NCBI GenBank assembly: GCA_029721435.1
Contig: CM056583.1
Span: 88,365,620 to 88,429,619 of the forward strand
Length of the DNA: 64,000 nt
Reading direction: 5' to 3'
From: Gymnothorax reevesii
Lineage: Eukaryota > Chordata > Actinopteri > Anguilliformes > Muraenidae
This document shows positions 25,288 through 38,700 of the stretch, in pieces. Both the position numbers and the translations under genes were made by a program. The notes under the pieces were generated by a model, which ran no database searches, was not told the DNA's origin, and was given only the letters and a program-made list of their open reading frames with translations. The stretch's first letter is position 1; each line of letters opens with the position of its first letter.

Positions 25288-28200
25288 GCGTGAACTTTAC
25301 TCACACCATCAGTAACACAGCAGGTATAATGAGACCAGGGTTAGCGGCATAACTGAAGAGAGTCCCGATGAAGGCTGGTAGGTCCAGCTTTATGGTCTCC
25401 ATGATAACATCAAACATCCTGCCTTTTCCGCTGTAGGAACAGACATACACCCCAAATATATCTGTGAGCACCAATTCCCCCCGAAAACACTCCACGTACA
25501 GCTGTGAGCTCCAACTGTAAACTCTAATAATACGCCCAAATGCACCTGTGAGCCCAAATCACTTAATGCTATGCTCCAAATACACCTGTACACGTAATCT
25601 AAACCCATACTAATATGCCTCAAATACACCACTGGGTGCCAATGCTAAACCTCATTGATAAACCGCAAATACAGCTGTGATTCTAATTCACTCCAAAAAC
25701 ACCGGTGAGCACTAACACTAAACCCCGGTACACCACAAATACGCTCGTGAATGCTAGTGCCATAACACAGGGTTGTTAAATCCATGTCAGAAAATAAAAT
25801 TCCCCCCCAACCAGTATTTAGTGTTGAAGGGGTATCGGTCGTATGAACCCCGTACCAGCTGGACGCTTACTGAACGGACCCAGTACCTGTTGGATCCCAG
25901 ACCCAAATCAGTTGGACCCCTGACCACTTATACCCCAGACCAGTTGGACCTCAGACCTTATCCAGTTGGACCCCATGCTGTTTGGACCCCAGACCCTAAC
26001 CCTAACCCTAATTCTACCCCAACTGGTCCAGGGTCCAACTTGCCTGGGGTCCAAACGGTATGGGGTCCAAATGCTTAGGGTTAAAAACCTCTTAAGCCCC
26101 AGCCTCTTTTTTAGGTTTCTGTTTGAAAATTACATACCCAAAATGAATAGAGTATATCTCTGTTTGTGTAGCATGAAGTATCAGAGAGGGAGACATGGAA
26201 ATGTGGAGAGAGGGTTGATTTTCTGACGCTACTCGGATTTTGATATTTGAACATTAATATGCTTGGCGTTTGAGTTGTGCTTGGTGTATGTACAAATGAC
26301 TTATATGTGCTGGTAGCAGAGGCTCTCCTGTTTCATTTGATGTATAATATGACTATATTGCTACTTAATTAGCGCGGCGTTGTAGGTATTTTGCTGCAAT
26401 GAGTCTCAGGGTCCCCCAATTGGGGGACCCTGGAGTTGAAGAGGTTAACCCCTTAAGCCTTGAGCCTCTTTTTTTAAAAATGGCAAGCCCAAAATGAAAT
26501 GAGTATATCTCTGCGACTGCTTGGTCCATTTGAATAATCTTGGCATCATAATAAAGGTGAAACCATTTGGAATTTCATACCTGGTGTAAAAATCACTATA
26601 TATGTCACTGAGTCAGAGTAAATGGAGATGGAACACAGTGTAAATGAAAGATCTCATTTTGCACCTAAAAAATTTTTACTTCGATCCCTTGTGAATTTGT
26701 TGAGTTGCAGCCTGAAACCTCTAAAAAGTACAGCACAGAATTATTATCTGTGCCAAAGTTTATTCTGATCAGGTCAATCAGAACAAAATTAGAGAGGCAT
26801 GTCTAGGTGGCCTCTCCATTTTGGCAATTTAGGTACCTTGTGTTCCATTTCAGATTTCTTACATACCAAGCTGTAAAACCCATAAAATTTCACTTATATA
26901 TCACTCCAGGCACTTATATATCACATACACACATTCCAACCAAATACAACGTTTTTTAATTTTTAGAATAAAAAAAAAATATTATTATTTCTGCCAGTTT
27001 TGTTGCCGATTAAATTTCCCATTCAGAGATAATACATACATATGAAAATTAAGGGTCCAACTGGTCAGGGTCTAAATGACCAAAAACCCTTTCAAAACCT
27101 GGCCAAATTAATGGGCAAGAACCAGCACATGGCGGGACAGTCGGGGACCAACTGACCCCCGCCCGAGCCTCCGACGTGAGAGCACCTGAAAGGGCCGCAG
27201 TCGAAGGATGGGGGCAGGGTCATGATGGTGTACACCACCGGCAGCAGGCTGAGGAACAGGATGAGCAGCAGGAGACCCATGTAGAAGTTGTTGGACTTGG
27301 AGGCCTTGAAGACGCGCTCGTGCGGGACGTTGCAGCTCATCACAGCCCAGCACTGGTAGTACATGGATGACAGCAGGCGGAGCACATTTATACCCACCAG
27401 ACCCGGCGCGTAGAAAGCCCCCATCCTAAAACACACATAAGGGTTACTGAAGATCACCTTAGGCCTACCGTCACTGTCCGAAAACACACACATTACCTGT
27501 GAGGTCCGCATAATGGGGACATTTCATCCATACTTTAGTTCTCCAATCCTAAAAACCACAGACTAACTTCATGTTCATTGTACGAAAACTGACAAATCAG
27601 TACTGCGGTCTGCTCACAGACATAGAGTCAATCAAGGTGTAATTGAAGGACAAATCATTAGGTTTCATTTTAGGGGTTTTTCAAAAGTATCATATTCCGT
27701 GTAGGTATTACAACCATTTTACGGGCTCAAAAGTATTTGGACAAACTAATACTATGATGCATTTAGTTTTTATTTTCAATACTTGGTGCAAATCTACTGC
27801 CTGAAGTCTGTAACCCGTAAACAGCAGCAGATGGCGGGTTTCCTCCTTGAAGATGCTCTGCCTGTCCCTCTCTGCAGCTGTCTTCAGTTCCTGCTTCTTC
27901 CTTTAAAGGCAGCTCGCCTTTAGCAAGTGAAAAGCGAGCTCTTTTCAGTCAGGACAGGTAAGTGACTTGACATAGCCATTGTAAGACATCCCACCCGTTT
28001 GTCAAAAAGAATGTTGGGTTAGTATGGAAAGCTTCATGTCATTGTCCATCTGCGTGAAGATGCACCACAAAATGAGTTTTGAAGCATTTAGAAGAATCTG
28101 CGCGGATAATGTAGTCCAATATATTTCAGCATTCATCCTGCTGCTTTTGTTCAGCAGTCACATCATCAATAAATACTAAATTCTACTGGTATCCATACAC

Positions 28201-31200
28201 GCTCACACACGCTCAGTGGCTTAAGTGGTATGCTTTGAATCATGGGCAGTTCCTTTCCTTCTCTATACTCTCCTCTACTCATCATTCTAGTGCATGTTTA
28301 TTTTCATCCCATCTGCCTGTGGGATGTTGTTACCGAATTGTACAGACTTATTTAAACATTACTTTGGTAAAAATCCAGATTTTGAGACCTACCTGTGTAT
28401 AACATCTTTTGCTCAACACTCTGTGACATTATTGACTCTCAGAGAATCTTCTCTTGTCTGTTGATAGTGATATTGACATGCTTACCAGCTGTAATCCACC
28501 ACAGCCGTTATCTGTGGTCTTCAGAGAACACTGGAGCATTTTATTTGAAAGAAGGAACCAAGTGGTTGATTTGGCTACACTGGAGGTTTTCCTTCGATTT
28601 TTAGCCCATTGATAGCCAGCTTCACTTGTAGTTGGGGCTCATTGGAATTAAATTTGAGAGTTAACAGCTACAGATTCTGAATGCAAAAGGCAAACTTAAA
28701 ATCAACTCTACACATTTTATCTGCTTACATGTACATTAAATAATAAGGGGATAACATATGCCCAGCCACGAAACAGCTGCGCGACCACTTGTCCAAATAC
28801 TTTCCGTCCCTAAAAATGAAGGAGCACGTAAAAAAATTGGTGTAATTCCCAAACGGTTAATCCATTTTGCCATCTGCCTGCCATAGCCTCATATGCCCTC
28901 AAAGTTGATCTTAGTCTGCCAAATATGACTGACCTTATGTGACCTTGACCTTTGACCCAATGACCTCCAAAACCTAATCAGTTCAGTTACCCTCTGTGAG
29001 GAGTTAACAAGTCTTATTTGGTGAAAATCTGTCCACTCTGTCGGTAGATGTGGTACAGACAAGATAATTATGATGGAGTCACAGAATACTTTAAAAACAA
29101 TGTTCCTCAACATCAAATTGCAAAGGCTTTTAAGGTCTCATCATCAACAGAGCACAACTTCATCAAAAGATTCAGAGAAACTGGAAAAATCTCTGTGCAT
29201 AAGGGACAATGAATGAGTATGTACATAACTTTTACCACAACCATTTTTAATTCAGTATATAGCAAGTGTTTTAGTTGCCATCTGCGCGGGCATCATTCCT
29301 TTTTTGCTTTTCTATATACACTAGTGAACTGGAATTGTTGAGGCATGAAGCAAGTTCTAATTGACTGACATGACAGAGGCAACATGGTTTGGATCTCGTT
29401 CCAAAAACTCATATTCAAGAAAATGAAATGAAGATCTTCAACATTGTAACTTAAAGGTTAATAGCATATGTTTTGGGGGGGGGGGGTCTAATATGGACAT
29501 CTCACCATATCATTCCTTGATTGAAGACCAGACCCAGGACGTTGCCGCTGATGTCAAATTCTCCATATGAAGGCTGAAAGTGAGACACAGGAAGAAACCA
29601 TGAAGGTTTTGTCACAAAGGAGATACTAGCAGGCAGGGTCACATAAAAACTAGAAAAAACTATACCCCATCAGCAAAGAAACCTTAATTTATGCACTTTA
29701 ATTCCTTGTTGTCTTTTGAAAAAGATGAACCTCTTGGTAGGAAGTCAAGACAAATGCCAACCTGAGCCTCAGAGCTACTGCACCGGGGAATTTGAATCAG
29801 AGTTTCCTAACCTTTTCTCCTTTACTGGCCCACTTTCCAAATTTACAGAACCTCAGTGAAGGTGATCGACATCCTGATGTTGACACGACATGTCGACCTG
29901 AAATGTTTGTTCAGGGTTTCAATTAAGGCAACACGTATGTTACGAATATTTATTTTGGCTTTCGTGAATGGAATTTGTTAATATTAATTTTTTAAACTCA
30001 TACTAACTAACTAAATTCATACAAACTTTGTGAGAGGATTTGGAGGACCTAACCACACCAGAAGGCACAAAAGTTGGGAAAAGCTGTTCTGGAAAATATC
30101 ACCTAGAATATTGCTCAAAAAAGACACTGGCCTAGCTTCTCATGAGAAACATGGGCTGATAGAGGTGGGGCTACTTGCACTTGGATTACAGTGTATTATA
30201 AAACGGGTGCTTCCCATCCTTATATGTGATTGGCTGAGCCGCGTTCCACGCCGGTATAAAATTACTGTAACCAACTGTGGCAGGCCGCAGCACAAAATAT
30301 CCCTGTGCGCAACAAACTACTCTGCGCTCAACTGACTCATTAGGTTACGTTTGTTTCAAGACTTTTAGCTCGCTATTTCAGTGTTAGCGAAGTTTAGCCT
30401 TTTAACCCGCAAACCAGTTGGCCATCTACCTAGCTAGCTATTGCATTACAGAGTTCGGTATCACTTTTGCGTTGCTCGCTACGTTGCTAACTAGCTCGCT
30501 ATTTCAGTAGCCTATTAGCGATAAATTGACTTTTTTTCTCGTGTGTTTATTTTATAAGCCATGTGTAAGGTAACCACATCCATTGTACTGAACGCTAGCT
30601 AGTTGACAAGCTGGCTAGCAAACTAATGCACAATTCAACATATTTTCCTGGACACCAGCAAGTGTGGAGGACAAAAGTAATTCGTTCCCTACTCTCGCTG
30701 CTGGTTGTAATGATTTGGCCGATCAGCGCGAGTTGAGAACAAGGAAACCCGAAAAGCGAAAATTATTTAACGAGGTCTTTGGGAGACCGAAGGAGACATT
30801 CAGAATAGCCTGCTTTCATAGTATATCTACATTAGCGAGCCCAAATAGCCTGATGTGACATGACAATGGCGCTTGATGAAATAGCAATCTTAGCGTCTGT
30901 GTTGCTTGCCAAACATTCTGTCCACTCGATCTTGCTTGGTGGAAGAACGAATAGTTCTCAATTTTATTGTTGCATTATTACCAATAAATTGTTGATTTTT
31001 TTTCTTGTGTGTATATTTAATGGGCTATATGGAGGGTAACTGCTTTATAAAAGCAATAAGCCCCTTGAAGCACTGGGTTACAGTGATTTTATAACGGCAG
31101 AGGGGCACTAAGGCACGACACGCAGAACGCCCCTCCGCCGTTATAAAATAACTGTAACCCACTGTTTCTCGGGACTTATTCCTTTATTCACTATAACCAG

Positions 31201-32662
31201 TTTTCACCAGCAATCTTCAATATGCATACACTTTGCAAAGTAACTGTAAAGTGCATAATGGCTTCTGTATACGATTACTACATACCTACACCTGTAGCCA
31301 TGGCCCCAGGCCAGCAAGACTGACTGACAATTACTTCTATGAACCAAGATGTCCAATAAGAAGCTGTATACTCACAAACCCTGCCTCCAGGTCCCAGCAC
31401 CAGCAGTAGTTGAGGAACCTGACGATTACAGCCCTCGCGAAGTCTCCAATCAGGATGGTCAGATACGTCACTTGAATATCAGAGACCGTGAGCTTCACAA
31501 ATTCCTAGGCAACAACCAGATACAAGATGCTTTAACCTCAAATAAATTTAAAACTAAATGCCTGTAATAGTCTGTGTTAATGGCCAATAGGTCCCATTTG
31601 GCCAAAAAGTAAACAATTCAGCTTTTAAGTCTGAATATAAGGATAAAATGCTTGCTGAGGTCAATTAATTCTAGTGTTTTGCAGTGTGCTGACTGGTGTA
31701 GAGTAGTGGTTGTCAGCCCTGTTCCTGGAGAGACACCATCTTGCAGGTTTTTATTCTAACTCTAATTCAGTGCACCTGATTCAGCTAAATAGCAGCATAT
31801 TAAGATCTTTAACTGGGAAATGAGGTTTGCTTTTTCTTTGGTCGGCGTGAAGACCCTCAGGTCGGTCGTTATGCGTGAGCAGGGTTGAAGACCCCTGGCG
31901 GGGAGGGAGGGAAGTGCAGGCTCACGATTCCAACTGTGGTCTCCCAGCAGGGCCCGCGGATGACATCAGCTGGACTGATCGGGGGAGGGGTTGCACTGGT
32001 GTCGTTGTTCCCTGCTGTAAAATTGGCGTAGTATTCCTTCATAGCCCAGATCGATGCATTCTTTATGGATTCCTCTTCTGCAAGCTGAAAAACACAAACG
32101 GTGAATTCAAAGACAACCATGAGCAATAATGACTGGCTAAATTGAGATTTGAGAGAGGATTTTTCAAGGAACACACAAATTACTACAATGCTTACCCCTA
32201 CAAAAAAGAAGTATATTTGAGTATACTACTAGCATACTTCTTTTAAACTAAAAAATGGGAAAGTATACTTTGATTTTACTTTTTATGAACTAATAAAACA
32301 TATACTTAACAAAATTATACTAGGTGTAATTGGCATAAACTGAAACGTATATAGCTACCCTGTACACATCTAGTTTACAAGTTTTATTTTGCACTGTACA
32401 GTAAGTACACTAAAGTGAACTTTTTAGTCTACTGTGACTTAACTAATTTTATACTTCTAGCATACTTTTCAGTTTATGAAAGTGTACATTCAAGTATACT
32501 GCAAGTAAACTTACAGATATACTGCCAGTTTATTAGTTGTATACTTCTAGTAAACCTTTCAGTTCATGAAAGTATACTGTGAAGTATACTGCTAGTAAAC
32601 TTAAGGATGAACTATTAGTTCATTTAGTGAACTAGTGACTAGTTATATACTTCTAGCACATA

Positions 32663-32706
<44 letters not shown>

Positions 32707-35700
32707 TATAAAAGCATACTTTGAAGTATACCGCAAGTAAACTTAAAGACATACTAGTTTATTAGTTATATACTTCTGGTGAACTAGTACGTACACTGTG
32801 AAGTATACTGCTATGAAACTTAAAAATGAACTATTAGTTCACAAACTGTATACTTCTAGCACAATTTCTAGTTCATAAAAGTATACTTTGAAGTATTTTT
32901 GCAGGTAAATTCAGATATACTACAACTTTACTAGTTATATACTCCAAGGCAACTCAGGATTGAGAACAAAATTGATTCCTTTCTAAATTAAATTTCCAAA
33001 CAAAATATTGTATTGGATGCCAAAGTATAAGAACACAGGAATTTCTCTTATCAAAATCCCATTTCAAAACAAAAAACTGCCTCTTTCTCTCATATGAAAC
33101 CTGAAATATGCATAAAACATGAATTAGCACTGCCTTCAGTCTGACCAGTAGGCTAAAGGACTCAAGTAAAAGCTGATGAAATATTCTAAATGAGTACAAA
33201 TGAGTTTTTTGGTTAATGGAGTTCTGTATCACAGTCAAAAAAAAAAAGAAAACACGCAACAGTCCTGTAGGCCTGTATTTGACAGATGGCACATTCTGTT
33301 TAATAAATGATTTCATCATTTTTAAACAAGTGTGTGGACATTAAAGCCCTACATATTGTATCTGTGTCAAACATTGCTGTGTTTTAGTTGAGATACTAGT
33401 TAAATCTAACTGGCCATTATGTGCAGATTCACAGATAAATGTACACAGTATTTTCACACATGAGGTTCAGAAGACTGGAGACTTCAGTGCTATCTGGCCT
33501 GATATGATATGTGATAAACCTGGCAGCCATACCACCACTTAATCTGCACTAGCTATGCGAGTAAAGCTAAGAAGTTGTGGGCTCAGTTAGTGCTTGGCTG
33601 GGAGACCAGCTGGGACAATTAAGTTGCTATTAGTGGGCCAGTAGGTTGCAATCTACCCTGTGACGGAATAATCCGCAGTACCCTAGTGCAATGATGGGAA
33701 CGCTGTATTTCAGATGAGACGTTAAACTGAAGTCCTAACTCGTTGTGGCCATTAAAGATACTATGACACCCTTTAGGTTTTCTAGCGGTGTACTTTCATG
33801 AACTGAGAAGTTTACAAGAAGTACACAACAAATAAACTAGCTGTATATCTGTAAGTTTACATGCAGTAAATGTATACTTTCATAATCTAAAAAGTATACT
33901 AGAAGAATACAACTAGGTAACTCACAGTATACTTAAAAGTTCACTTGTAGTGTACTTGCACTACAAAATAAAACTTAGATGTAAACTAGATGTGTACATT
34001 AACTGGATGTACACTGAAAAGTATACTTCTATAAATTTAAAGTGAGCCAATTTAGTCCCAATAAATATTCAATTAGTACAATTACAGGTATGCTTCTTGT
34101 ATACTGACACAAGTACATTTGCTACATAAAGTATACTCGGAAAATATACTTGGCATTTACTTAAGTTTAGATGAAAAAATGAACTTGAAGTATACTTTTT
34201 TTATAACGGAAGCTTAATCTGCATTTTTTAAATCTGGCCAGTCAGACAGTCTACAGAAGATCATTTTAGGCGTACTCCACCCGACACATGATTTTGCCTC
34301 ACTCTTGTTAATTTTTTTGAGTTAATAAATTTGTCCAGAGTTTTACGTCTTATTGTGGGTTCCGATGTGTTAGCCTGCTAGCAGTTTTCATGCAACCAGA
34401 TGGCTACTGGAGGCCAGGTTGTCACTTTTGTCTTTAAGAACGATTCTTGTACTCTTACCGAAGAAATCATATAACAAACCATATTTGCGCACAAAAGGTC
34501 TGTTATTTACCTGATAGGAGTTTATGATGTTCCCTCAAACGTTTTTTTTTTTAAATTAAGAGGCCGTTTGGATTTTACTTGCCAGGGCTGCAGCCTCAGC
34601 ACGAGACGTAGCACCTCTCTCGTGAGTGCAAATCCGACTCAAGCCCGGGATGCAGCTCTGACAAGTAAAATAAAGACATCTGCCTGAAATTTTTTAATTT
34701 GTTCTAAAGATCATAATGAAATAAAAGAACCAAATTTCTGCAGTGAAAATCATGGACAATTTTATTTCAGTGGTCAATATACCATTGAAATTCACAATAA
34801 TGCCATTGTGTGTGTTAAAAAAAAAACCAGACAATTCTGTTTTTTTGTACTTTAACGGTGGAAAAAGTAATGCTGCCCAAACTATAGTGGGACAGACGAA
34901 CATCTTTTCTTCCAGTAGCGGACAATTACTATTAGCATTTTACACAATGCAAGGAAATTAGTGTTTTCTTGGCTGCGGAGAGGAAAGAGGACGTATGTTT
35001 GTGATACAACACATTACTAAAATGTCTTCGGAGCAGCAGAGAAGCCCTTTCTTGCACAGTCTGCTTTTGCTTACTTAAGCTCGTCAGCTATTTGGTTTGG
35101 TTACTGTGTCCAACAGGCCATGGGCAATGACTGCCAATCAATGATGGAGGGAGCTGGAGGTGACCTGTTCATAATGGAGCCACAGCCACTTTGATTATAA
35201 CTGGACAGTCCGGTCGGCCGCGACTGCATGGATGTGGCACCCAAAAGCCCGCTTCTCCCTTTTTTTTGCATATTATTCAACCAATACTCTGGCCATGGCA
35301 GCCACAATTAATAGGTGTCATAAGTGAAGTGGAACCCCTGTCCATGCTAAATATGAAAGTAATCGGTCAAAAATTGCAACCCGTACTGCATCCACAAGGA
35401 AATCTCAACGTTTTGCCATTAATTTGCGTTTTATTTGGCCAATACTGTCACCATGGCAACCAAAATCGATAGGTGTCATAAGTGAAGTAGAACACATGTC
35501 ATATTAAATATGAAAGGAATCAGTCAAAAATTACAGTCTGTAGGGCGTCCACAAGAAAGTGTCCACAGACACGAATGCGGCGGCAGAGACGACGCGAGAA
35601 TCCATGGTAGCTGCTCGGCTTCGTCCGAGGGCAACAATATCTAAAATCACTATAATGTTGCGTAGTTGCCTTGCCTTAAAGTTGATCACCGTGTCATCAT

Positions 35701-38700
35701 GCAAAACATCTGATAACCGTATAATAAATGCCCATCATGCAAATAACCAACTTTGTGTGTGTAAATATGGTTTGTGATGAGATTTGTTAGCTTAAAATAC
35801 CAAAATCTGAAGATAAAGTTGCCAACAGGCATTCCAAAACTGTCCAGCGGAGTTTATTTACTCAAAAAATTAACAGGAACAAGTCTAAATAGTGCTTTGA
35901 GTGGAGTACTAATACTGCACCTTTTACTGAGCGCATAAACTTCGTACATTGAATCAAGTAAATTCCTACATTGAGCACTTGTCACAAAAACGCTTAATGA
36001 AAAAGACTGAAAATTTTTTAAAACAGTCTTCGATCATCACTGAGTTCAATGCTAAATTACCTTTGCATTTACTTCGTCAAACAGGGCAAAGAGGAAGGTG
36101 TACAAATTTCCCAAAAACAGGGCAAATATTCGGCCAAGTTGCCACTTCAAGGCGATTCGCGGGTGATAGTCCTCCAACTCAGCAATGGTTTCAAACAGCG
36201 GCGGGCAAACCAGTCCAAGCAGCGACATTATTATCTCGACCTATCAGAATCATCCATCATTACATCATTAAAACGGTGACATCACAATCTGAACCTGCAG
36301 AAAGAAAAATCCTCCATACAATATTACGACAGTTATGTTTAATATTTCAGTCATTATCTTAATAAGTCATTATCTTATCATTTCAGCACAATTACCTCAT
36401 TATCTTTTCCCATCAGCAGTGACATTACCATTACACTCCAAGATCACAGTTGTAAACATACTTTCAGAAGCTTGCATTTGAAAGCGATAACATTTCTGTT
36501 CTCATTCAATTACGTGTCTTTAATTTGGTGGTTTTATTGAGAAATTGACTATTTTTATTGTGTATTGCGTGTTATATCTAAGTAATCTCGTTGTGTTTTT
36601 CAAATAGAATTTTTATATTTCATTTAAAAAGGAGCTTCAGATATTAAACTTGAAAACTTGCACTCCCAGCGGATAACCAATCATAATCTCATGCACTGTT
36701 GGCTCTATCCGCCAACAAGGAACAGAAACAGTATCTTTGAGAGACAGCAGTGGTGGCGTGTGTGGGTACAGGAGAGGGTGTGTCGCCTCTTTTACCTCAT
36801 TCTTTTCATACCAACTCAAGTCGTCCCTGGTTGCAAAATCTTGCGACCTCTTCACCACAAAATAAATGAGGTACCCACTGCCACCCAGGCTACAGATGAT
36901 GAGCACGTTAGCCAGAACGCGCAGGAAACGTCGCAGGTGGATATTCTCATCTTTCTGGTTCTCCTCCTCATCGACAATGGACTCCTGCAACAACGGGCAG
37001 AACAGAAAAATGGCAGGTTACAACTGTGTGAAAACTATGGACAAAGTCACTGTGATGCCAGCTTTTCCCCAAGCTTTGCGAAACGCGTTTCGGCGTCGGA
37101 ACGTGCTGGTCGTGGGAGCGGCCGTGTTGTACACGAGCCAGAATCGGCACAGTGCTGCCGCCAGATCCCAGACGTCCACTAATCGTGTGGGATGCAGTGA
37201 CGTAACCTGCACCTGGTTCATCCACAAAACATCGATATTTTCCAAGTAGCGCAACAGCTTCAGAAATCAAAATGCAAGGTGATAATTCAATGAGGAATCG
37301 TACACGTTGAGTTTACCTTGTTCTGTGGGGAAAAAATTGTTCACTTTGTATTTTAACAGTATGTTAATGATACAACTGATTTGAATGGAGAACAGGGTCT
37401 TTACCACCTATATTGGAGACAGCCGCAGTGCTGCTAACAAGCAAAAGCTCTCAAGGACCCCTGGAAATGAGCAACAAGTTTTCATACCAACTCTTTGCAT
37501 AGTTACACTCTGCCTAAACAGTGCTATACGGCACAAAGGGAGTTGTTATTTGAACCCCTGAGAACAAGAGTGGTCTAATTCCCCGTTTTTCATAGTTTTG
37601 AGATAATCTATGCAATAAATAAATGTAACATTTAAGCAGCAATATCTGGGCCTAACTCAAAAATAAAAAAATAGCAGTAGGGGGCTCATTTAATGCCACT
37701 AAACAAGCTTGGGGGGGAAGGCGATCATAATTTCGTTCATTCACTACAGTGATCCGAGACTAAGATGGGGGGAGGGGAGTTTTTTCTTTTTGTTCATACA
37801 TCTGGCGCACGAGTATCTTTGTAGCGGCGTAACAAGGAGATTCTTGGTTCAATCCACATCAGGTAGGTTTTCTAGTCGTGTTCAGCATTGCTGCCCCATA
37901 CTCACACTGTTGACTTAGTATTGAACTGTATGGGAAACATAATGTCCTAAAAGGGTGGCCTTTTTTCTTTGCAAAGTAACGCCCAGGAAATCTGCCGAAA
38001 TGTCAATATATGACACCTTGGGAGTGAACATGGGCTCAAACAAGCCTCTAAAATGAAGTCTATTTGTAGTCACATTACGAGTCCTCAGTCACAGCTATGG
38101 ACATTAGTCAGCTGCGGAAAAATCCAGCAAAAATGCTGGAACTGTAAACCGGTCTAATGTGGGTTTTCAATACTTTTAACTCATCAGCTCCATGTATTTG
38201 CTGTCAGGATCATAATAGTCTGTGGCTGAGTGCAGCTGGTTTGTTGTCATCAACGCAGGTCTCATGCAGCAGAAAACCTGTGAAAGCTGGTTAGCCTGGT
38301 AGATTTAAGCTAGTGGATAAACTTTTTGAGTATAGGATGCTCAGACGGCGAAGAGCTCGTCTCGAAGCTAATGACAGCTTGAAATGTTGAAAGAGAAAAC
38401 GCCTTAAAACGGATTTGGCTGCTTTAACCAGGAATTCTTCGGTCCAATGTAGAAAATAAAAAAGCCGGAAGTGTTTTCACCACATGGGCAATCTAATTGG
38501 TGCACTGCGGTGAGAAAGCAAACGGTGCAGAGGAGCACTGTGTTACCTTGAAGCTGGTGGTGATGGAGGCATACTTGTTATCAGCAGTTTCCGCATTCCC
38601 AATCAGGTAATCCCAGCTGGTGAACATCTTCCAGGCAAAAGTAAACTCTCCATCCTCACCATCCCCTCCACCCACGTCAGCATTCTTAGCCATTCTATCT

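Larger units (their letters stand above)
32190..34205. mobile_element. GTATAC-rich element with internal repeats, interrupted by a SINE
   Basis: The outer ends are inverted (AAAAAAGAAGTATATTTGAG and CTTGAAGTATACTTTTTT). Inside, 32200-32945 and 33780-34160 carry many diverged copies of AGTATACTGCTAGTAAACTT-like units, in opposite orientations on the two sides. A 5S-derived SINE lies between them. Superfamily not determined. Confidence 0.55.

Noticed and set aside
33520..33650. Genuine 5S rRNA gene
   Set aside because: The 5S-like head is diverged and continues into a SINE3-type tail, so it is a retroposon. The same applies at 42100-42350.
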